DNA of 64,000 nucleotides. It comes from DASUPK01 sp963743575. GTDB lineage: Bacteria > Actinomycetota > Thermoleophilia > Solirubrobacterales > 70-9. Position 1 is the stretch's first letter, and the number at the start of each line of letters is the position of its first letter. The notes below the pieces were generated by a model. It had not been told where the DNA came from. It did not search any database and was given only the letters and a program-made list of their open reading frames with translations. Where the stretch lies: positions 620,001 through 684,000 of the forward strand of contig CAVUQC010000007.1 of NCBI GenBank assembly GCA_963743575.1. The letters are read 5' to 3'. The position numbers and the translations under genes were made by a program. Shown piece by piece: positions 59,389 through 64,000 of the stretch.

Positions 59389-59630
59389 TGCTGGCGCTGG
59401 GTCACGAAGTCGACCACGTCCTGGACCGTCGTGATCTTCTCCATCTCGGCGTCGCTGATCTCGATGCTGTACTCGTCCTCGATCACCTGCGCGAGCTCGA
59501 CCAGGTCGAGCGAGTCGATGTCGAGGTCCTCGAAACGCGAGTCGGGCTTGACGTTCTCCGGCTCCTCGCCGAACTCGACCAGCGCCGAGATCACCCTCTC
59601 GGTCACCTGATCCTTGGTTGCGGTCGTCAT
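59385..59630 (-). CDS. acpP: Acyl carrier protein
   Basis: An acidic 81-residue ACP. The phosphopantetheine attachment Ser lies in DLDIDSLDLVELAQVIEDEY at about residue 39-40. The helix order is standard, with EISDAEMEKITTVQDVVDFV at the C-terminus. AAAGGAG stands 7 bases before the ATG, a strong site that suits a highly expressed protein. It sits between fabG and fabF, the usual FASII position. Confidence 0.95.
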   Translation of the reverse strand: MTTATKDQVTERVISALVEFGEEPENVKPDSRFEDLDIDSLDLVELAQVIEDEYSIEISDAEMEKITTVQDVVDFVTQRQQ

Positions 59631-59657
59631 CTGGGCTCCTTTCGTTCGATTGGTTGG

Positions 59658-60473
59658 TCAGACGGACATGCCGCCGTCAACGGGCAGCACGGCTCCGGTC
59701 ACGTACGAGGCTTCGTCGGAGGCGAGGAAGCGGATGCAGGCGGCGACCTCCTCCGGCGATCCGGTCCGCCGGGCGGGGATCGCGTCGAGCAGGCCTGCGG
59801 ACCCGTTTGAGTCCGTGCCGTCGCCAGTGAACTCGCGGGTCAGATGGGTCTCGATCAGCCCGGGCGCGACTGCGTTCACCGTCACTCCCCGCCGGGCGAC
59901 CTCCGCCGCCACCGTGCGGGTGAAGGCGATCAATCCCGCCTTCGAGGCCGCGTAGTTGGCCTGACCGGGGTTGGCCCGCAGGCCGACGACGGAGGAGACG
60001 TTGATCACCCGCCCGAAGCGCTGTCGCATCATCGGGCCGATCGCGTCTCGGGTGAGCCGGAAGGCGCCGGTCAGGTTGACGTCGAGGACACGGCTCCAGT
60101 CCTCGTCGCTCAGCCTCATCGAGAGGTTGTCCGCGGTGATGCCCGCGTTGTTGACGAGAACCAGCACCGGCCCGAGACGCTCGCTGACCTCGGAGAGCAT
60201 GCGATCGGTCGCGGAGGCGTCGGTGACGTCGGCGGCGATCGCCAGCGCCGTTCCTCCTGCATCCTCGATCGAGCCGGCGACCGACTCGGCGCCATCGCGG
60301 TCGCGGGAGTAGTTGACCGCCACGGACCAGCCCTCCTCGGCCAGCGCATGCGCCGTCGCGGCTCCGATGCCGCGCGAGGCGCCAGTGATCAGCGCACAGC
60401 CGGTCCGTGGCTCAACCTGGGGGTCAGACCCCTTCATTGAGGGGTCAGACCCCTTAATGGTTGACGGGTTCAT
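59658..60473 (-). CDS. fabG: 3-oxoacyl-[acyl-carrier-protein] reductase
   Basis: An NADPH-dependent SDR (271 aa). The coenzyme loop is ALITGASRGIGAATA, NNAG is present, and the catalytic Ser-Tyr-Lys lie in INVSSVVGLRANPGQANYAASKAG. The C-terminus SYVTGAVLPVDGGMSV is typical of FabG. The N-terminus has about 24 extra residues, including a KGSDP duplication (KGSDPSMKGSDP) encoded by two GGGGTCAGACCCC palindromes. The ATG at 60473 overlaps the fabH stop (ATGA), so this longer form is probably used; an internal ATG at 60437 is the alternative. Confidence 0.9.
   Translation of the reverse strand: MNPSTIKGSDPSMKGSDPQVEPRTGCALITGASRGIGAATAHALAEEGWSVAVNYSRDRDGAESVAGSIEDAGGTALAIAADVTDASATDRMLSEVSERLGPVLVLVNNAGITADNLSMRLSDEDWSRVLDVNLTGAFRLTRDAIGPMMRQRFGRVINVSSVVGLRANPGQANYAASKAGLIAFTRTVAAEVARRGVTVNAVAPGLIETHLTREFTGDGTDSNGSAGLLDAIPARRTGSPEEVAACIRFLASDEASYVTGAVLPVDGGMSV
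60420..60453. repeat. Two tandem GGGGTCAGACCCC palindromes inside fabG
   Basis: Copies at 60420-60432 and 60441-60453, spaced 21 bases apart, each a perfect inverted repeat with arms GGGGTC/GACCCC and a central A. They are followed by CTTCAT and CTTAAT. They encode the duplicated KGSDP of the FabG N-terminus. Confidence 0.85.
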
Positions 60474-61522
60474 GCCGTTCCCTCCCACTCGACGATCCCG
60501 GCGCCCCACGTGAGCCCGGCGCCGAAGGCCGACAGCAGCACCCGCGACCCCTTGCGAAGCAGCCCGGTCGAGGCAGCCTCGGTGAGCGCGATCGGGATGC
60601 TCGCCGCCGAGGTGTTGCCGTAGTCGGCCAGGCAGTCGATGACGCGGTCGGGCGGCAGGGCCAACCGCTCCCCCACCGCGGAGATGATCCGCGAGTTGGC
60701 CTGGTGGTAGACGAAGAGATCGATCTCGTCGAGCGCCAGGCCCGCCTCGGAGACGACCTGCTGGGTCGCGGCGCTCATCGCGGCGACCGCCGCGCGGAAG
60801 GTGGCGCGCCCATCCATCCTCACCAGGCGTTCCTCGTTCGAGATGCGGATCAGCTCTCCCCGCGCGCCGTCCGAGCGGAGGGCGATCGGCCCGATCAGGC
60901 CGGGACCATCCATGGTGATCAGCGCGGCCCCCGCCCCATCGCCGAAGAGGCCCGCCGTTCTCCGGTCGGAGTAGTCGATCACGCTGCTGAGGACCTCGGC
61001 ACCGACGACGAGCACGGCCCGAGCCCGCCCGGCCTCGAGCAACCCGGTGGCAGCTGAAAGTGCCGAGAGAAACCCGGTGCAGGCGGCGCCGATGTCCATG
61101 GCTCCTGCCGACGTGGCTCCGATTCGGCTCGCGACCAGCGGGCCCGCGTTCGGCAACTGCTGGTCCGGGGTGCAGGTGGCGACCATGACGAGGTCGAGAT
61201 CGGCGGCATCGAAGCCGGCGCGAGCGAGCGCATCGGAACCGGCCTCGGCGGCCAGGTCGACCAGGCTTTCGCCGTTCACCCGGCGGCGGCGATGGATTCC
61301 AGTCCGCGACGAGATCCACTCCGCGTCGACCCCCAGGGGGCCCGCGAGCTCGTCGTTTTCGACCACACGCTCGGGGAGCGAGGCCGCGATGGCGGCGATT
61401 CCGGGTCCAGCCGTCCGCTTCGCGCCGTTGGTGGCCGCTCCGGTGGCCCGCGCGACCAGCCCCTCCGGATCCACGAGGGAGGAGTCGACCTCCCACTGCT
61501 GTCCGGGCGAGAGGTCAGGCAA
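60470..61522 (-). CDS. fabH: 3-oxoacyl-[acyl-carrier-protein] synthase III
   Basis: The initiation condensing enzyme (350 aa). The nucleophile Cys is in DIGAACTGFLSALSAA, the His in FVYHQANSRII, and the Asn in DYGNTSAASIPIALTEA, completing the Cys-His-Asn triad. SSRTGIHRRR near residue 70 is typical of FabH. About 38 residues precede the usual FabH start (GIAAIAASLPERVVEN). The TTG at 61522 overlaps the fabD stop by 8 bases, but an internal GTG (Val17) could be the real start. Substrate preference (straight or branched primers) cannot be read. Confidence 0.9.
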   Translation of the reverse strand: MPDLSPGQQWEVDSSLVDPEGLVARATGAATNGAKRTAGPGIAAIAASLPERVVENDELAGPLGVDAEWISSRTGIHRRRRVNGESLVDLAAEAGSDALARAGFDAADLDLVMVATCTPDQQLPNAGPLVASRIGATSAGAMDIGAACTGFLSALSAATGLLEAGRARAVLVVGAEVLSSVIDYSDRRTAGLFGDGAGAALITMDGPGLIGPIALRSDGARGELIRISNEERLVRMDGRATFRAAVAAMSAATQQVVSEAGLALDEIDLFVYHQANSRIISAVGERLALPPDRVIDCLADYGNTSAASIPIALTEAASTGLLRKGSRVLLSAFGAGLTWGAGIVEWEGTA

Positions 61523-62381
61523 GGGCCGACTCTCGGTTCGAGACGATCTCGACGTTCGAATCGGTCAGCGTCCGCTTGACGAGCCCGGCGAGAACCCTTC
61601 CGGGCCCGACGTCCAGGTAGCGCCGCACGCCCAGCTCCTCGAGCTTCGCGAGCAACGACGTCCAGCGGATCGGGCTGACGAGCGAGGCCGCGAGGTCGTC
61701 GCGGGGGTCGTCCGCGAAGAAATCCGCCTTGGTCGAGGAGATCACCGGGGCCTCCGGCGCCTGGAACTCGATCTCCTCGAGCTCCGCGCGGAAGGCCTCC
61801 ACGCCGCAGGCCATCGCCTCGGTGTGGAACGCGCCCGCGACCGCGAGCTTCTTGGCCCTCACGCCGGAGCCCTTGGCGACCTCCTCCGCCTCCTCGATCC
61901 GTGTCAGGGGGCCGGAGAGGACGAATTGCTGCGGCGAGTTCTCGTTCGCCAGCGCCAGGCCGTGTTCGATGGCCAGCGACTCGGCTCGATCCCGGTCGCA
62001 TCCGACGGCGAGCATGCCACCGGCATCGCCGGCCCGGGCGGCGTCGTCCATGACCCGTCCCCGGGCCACGACGATCCTCAGCCCGTCGGCATCGTCGATC
62101 GCCCCGGCGGCGGCGAGGGCTCCGATCTCGCCCAGGGAGTGGCCAGCGAAGTACTCGGCGCGGGGCCGCCCGAGCCGCTCATAGCCAGCGACCGAGGCGC
62201 AGTAGACGGCCGGCTGGGCGTAGGCGGTGCCCTCCGGCATCCGCCCGAAGGGGTCCTCGCCGACAAGCTCGGCGGCGAGGTCCAGGAGGTCCGGGCGGAG
62301 ATCCGCCACTGCCTCGCGGCTCGACGGATCCCCGACCCCCTGACCCGGAAAAAGAATCGCTGAAGTTGCATTGGCGTCCAT
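61515..62381 (-). CDS. fabD: [Acyl-carrier-protein] S-malonyltransferase
   Basis: The 288-residue enzyme loads malonyl groups from CoA onto ACP. AILFPGQGVGD is the N-terminal Gln-Gly motif; AEYFAGHSLGEIGALAAAGA contains the GHSLGE nucleophile; the catalytic His is in VAGAFHTEAM; and YLDVGPGRVLAGLVKR is the C-terminal signature. It is the first gene of the minus-strand FASII operon (fabD-fabH-fabG-acpP-fabF-carboxyltransferase-MaoC-like-fabI). AGGGG precedes the ATG with almost no spacing. Confidence 0.93.
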   Translation of the reverse strand: MDANATSAILFPGQGVGDPSSREAVADLRPDLLDLAAELVGEDPFGRMPEGTAYAQPAVYCASVAGYERLGRPRAEYFAGHSLGEIGALAAAGAIDDADGLRIVVARGRVMDDAARAGDAGGMLAVGCDRDRAESLAIEHGLALANENSPQQFVLSGPLTRIEEAEEVAKGSGVRAKKLAVAGAFHTEAMACGVEAFRAELEEIEFQAPEAPVISSTKADFFADDPRDDLAASLVSPIRWTSLLAKLEELGVRRYLDVGPGRVLAGLVKRTLTDSNVEIVSNRESALA

Positions 62382-62433
62382 CCCCTACTGACTAACCGCG
62401 AAGCCCCGGGGGGTGAAGTGATTTGCGGTCATG

Positions 62434-62477
62434 CCCCCCGTTCGGGGGGGTTCAGGGGGACGGGCGGGGGGTCAGGG
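62434..62477. other. GC-rich hairpin and G-run cluster upstream of fabD
   Basis: CCCCCC (62434-62439) can pair with GGGGGG (62445-62450) around a GTTCG loop. On the plus strand the runs G7, G5, G3, G6 and G3 (62444-62477) satisfy the usual G-quadruplex pattern. A T-arm-like GGGTTCGAATCCC follows (62475-62487). The hairpin could act in termination of the minus-strand gene at 62505 or in the 5' region of fabD; no T-run follows it. The rest of the 62382-62504 gap holds nothing I can name. Confidence 0.4.
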
Positions 62478-62504
62478 TTCGAATCCCCGCCCTCCGCCGG
62501 AGGC

Positions 62505-62993
62505 TCAGCCGTTGTCGACCTGAGCGGTCCACTTCGCCGTGGAGTCGCAGACGAGGGGACCGGTGTCAGGCAGCGGCATGCTCCCGCTGACGTGAATCGT
62601 CCCCGTGGGCGGGCCCTTTCGCGGGACCCGGCCCTGAATCTCGTAGGTGATCCCGTCGCTGCTGAGCGAAGCGGCGAACGCGCCCTTCTTCAGGGGCAGC
62701 CTCGGTGAACCGGCGGCGGCGCTGCTCGACAGGTCACTTTCGCCCTCCGAGTCGTGGCAGCTGGTGATCAGGAAGTAGAAGGAGAACTTGCGGACCGCCA
62801 CTGGACGGAGGTTCCTGCCCTTGCCCTTGTATTCCACCTTGAACGAGACGCCAGACCCCGGCTCCTGCGCCGGAGGACCGACCAGCGGCCCCGAGTACGG
62901 CGTCTTCTTCGCCAGGGCCAGCGGCACCAGCAGCGCGGCGAGAACGGCCGACAGCGCCAGCGCCAGAGCAGTGCACCTTGCTGCTCGTCCCAC
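62505..62993 (-). CDS. Small secreted protein of unknown function
   Basis: A 162-residue protein with a signal peptide (TALALALSAVLAALLVPLALA, cleavage after ALA at about residue 28). The mature part is beta-rich: GVSFKVEYKGKGRNLRPVAV, FSFYFLITSCHDSEGE, ITYEIQGRVP and GTIHVSGSMP. Two cysteines may form a disulfide. GTG start with GGAG about 5 bases upstream. I do not recognise the family, but short exported proteins of this pattern are frequent in soil actinobacteria. Confidence 0.65.
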   Translation of the reverse strand: MGRAARCTALALALSAVLAALLVPLALAKKTPYSGPLVGPPAQEPGSGVSFKVEYKGKGRNLRPVAVRKFSFYFLITSCHDSEGESDLSSSAAAGSPRLPLKKGAFAASLSSDGITYEIQGRVPRKGPPTGTIHVSGSMPLPDTGPLVCDSTAKWTAQVDNG

Positions 62994-63065
62994 TTCCTCT
63001 CCCCTCGATGAACGATCCGTCGTTCAACGTGATCGTACTGCTCTCGAGCGTCTCCTCCGAAATCC

Positions 63066-63728
63066 CTACGGGTCAGAGGTCGGAGGCGCTGCGCCCCGCG
63101 TCAGGCCCAGCTGCTCGGCCTTTCGCGTGGCCTCCGCTCGGTTCCGCACACCCAGCTTCCGATAGAGCGCCGTGGTGTGGTCCTTGATCGTGTGGGGCGA
63201 GAGGAAGAGCCGCTCGGCGATCTCGCGGTTGGTCGCCCCGGCGCCGATCAGCTCGAGGACCTCGCGCTCGCGGGGTGAGAGCGGTGTCACCGGCCCGTCC
63301 GCCTGACGCGCGTAGACGGTCATTCCCCTGCCAACCATGCGAACGGCATTGGCGACCTCGTCGGCACTCCAGTCCTTGGAGATGAAGCCCGCGGCCCCGG
63401 CTGCCTTGGCGGCCTCGGGTGAGATCCAGCCGGCTCCCGAGATCAGCAGGACGCGGGTCTTCGGCGAGACCTCGCGCAGTGCCTCGCAGAGCTCCGCCCC
63501 GGAGCGCTCGCCAAGGAAGAGGTCGACCAGGGCGACGTCGGGCCGGCCCTTGCCAGCCAGCTCGACGGCCTCCTCCGGGGTGGAGGCGACCACGCAGTCA
63601 CCGACCCACGGTTGCCGCCCGAGCAACAGACGAAATCCCCACTGCACGACTGCGTGGTCGTCCACCACCAGCACGCGCAGCTTCTTGGCGCCGTTCAGCT
63701 GCTCGGCAACACCAGGCGCGCCCGCCAT
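63066..63728 (-). CDS. NarL/LuxR-family response regulator
   Basis: A 220-residue two-component regulator. The receiver domain has VLVVDDHAVVQWGFRLLL with the acidic pair, the phospho-acceptor Asp in DVALVDLFLGERSG (about residue 67), and Lys in GFISKDWSADEV. The C-terminal LuxR helix-turn-helix is complete: LSPREREVLELIGAGATNRE, IAERLFLSPHTIKDHTTALY. It follows its probable sensor kinase with a 34-base overlap. Targets are unknown. Confidence 0.88.
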   Translation of the reverse strand: MAGAPGVAEQLNGAKKLRVLVVDDHAVVQWGFRLLLGRQPWVGDCVVASTPEEAVELAGKGRPDVALVDLFLGERSGAELCEALREVSPKTRVLLISGAGWISPEAAKAAGAAGFISKDWSADEVANAVRMVGRGMTVYARQADGPVTPLSPREREVLELIGAGATNREIAERLFLSPHTIKDHTTALYRKLGVRNRAEATRKAEQLGLTRGAAPPTSDP

Positions 63729-64000
63729 CGGTCCTCCTCGCGGCCGTATTCGAGCATTCCGCCTCGTTGCATCGCCTCGTAGGAGGCGAGCCGCAGGCCC
63801 ATTCGCGACCCGCGAGACCGGCTCTCGTCGTCGATCGGGGGCAGGCCGTCGTTGCGCACCTCGAGCACGAAGGCCCCGTCGCGCTCGTCGATCGTCACCC
63901 GGACCTCGGCTGGGTCCGCATGCTTCTCGGCGTTGCGGAGCGTCTCGTTCAGGACCGATACCGCGAGCGGCTCGAGACTCTCCGGAACGTCCACCCCCTC
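63695..64000 (-). CDS. Sensor histidine kinase, C-terminal part (NarX/DegS type), runs off window
   Basis: Only the last about 100 residues are inside the window. The ATP-binding N box reads VSVLNETLRNAEKHADPAEV, and a G-box-like region is in DESRSRGSRMGLRLASYEAM, with the usual GGMLEYG ending. This is the HATPase_c domain of HisKA_3-type kinases, which pair with NarL-family regulators such as the one encoded next. Sensor and dimerisation domains lie beyond position 64000. Confidence 0.8.
   Translation of the reverse strand, partial: EGVDVPESLEPLAVSVLNETLRNAEKHADPAEVRVTIDERDGAFVLEVRNDGLPPIDDESRSRGSRMGLRLASYEAMQRGGMLEYGREEDRWRARLVLPSS

Noticed and set aside
62474..62500. A complete tRNA gene upstream of fabD
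   Set aside because: Only a T-arm-like core and a possible 3' acceptor strand are present; no pairing 5' acceptor, D-arm or anticodon arm was found upstream.

Overview
The window is very GC-rich, densely packed actinobacterial chromosome. Neighbouring genes overlap by 1-4 bases (ATGA, GTGA, TAATG), GTG and TTG starts are common, and many first genes carry a TANNNT-like -10 box only 6-10 bases before the start codon with no Shine-Dalgarno sequence, which implies leaderless mRNAs. Gene content (FolE2, RpoD-like sigma factor, UDGb-type uracil-DNA glycosylase, FASII operon, a decayed F420/DDN-type reductase, twin SnoaL-like proteins) would suit the Thermoleophilia/Solirubrobacterales branch; that placement is an inference from gene style, not a computed result.

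Layout. 1-3.6 kb: housekeeping genes (rpoD, folE2, pgsA, uracil-DNA glycosylase). 3.6-44.7 kb: a large surface-glycan region with about 18 glycosyltransferases (GT2-like, GT4-like, CgeB-like and one two-domain GT4-GT2 protein), two membrane GT-C-like proteins, two GDP-mannose 4,6-dehydratases, a GDP-fucose-synthase-like reductase, two CDP-paratose-epimerase-like proteins, an RfbC-like epimerase, a nucleotide-sugar dehydrogenase, several SAM and FkbM methyltransferases and a Wzm/Wzt ABC exporter. The region is cut into many short operons on alternating strands. The logic is nucleotide-sugar synthesis, assembly and methyl decoration of a polymer on a lipid carrier in the cytoplasm, and export by Wzm/Wzt.

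45.2-49.7 kb: the most unusual part. Four tandem 40-43 residue peptides share a nearly invariant 31-residue N-terminus and differ in a short Ser/Thr/Gly-rich C-terminal tail. They are followed by a radical SAM protein with a degenerate SPASM region and a C-terminal PqqD-like domain, a separate PqqD-like protein, an HPr-kinase-like protein and a family-5-like nucleotidyltransferase. This looks like a RiPP (ribosomally made, post-translationally modified peptide) locus. It shares accessory genes with lasso-peptide loci but has no visible macrolactam synthetase or transglutaminase-like peptidase.

49.7-54.5 kb: secreted proteins (repeat lipoprotein, trypsin-like protease, large alpha/beta-hydrolase-like protein) and one hypothetical. 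54.5-54.6 kb: tRNA-Thr(CGT). 54.6-62.4 kb: a crotonase and, on the minus strand, a FASII operon in transcription order fabD-fabH-fabG-acpP-fabF-carboxyltransferase-MaoC-like-fabI. 62.5-64 kb: a small secreted protein and a NarL-type two-component pair whose kinase runs off the window. No gene-free stretch exceeds about 230 bases.
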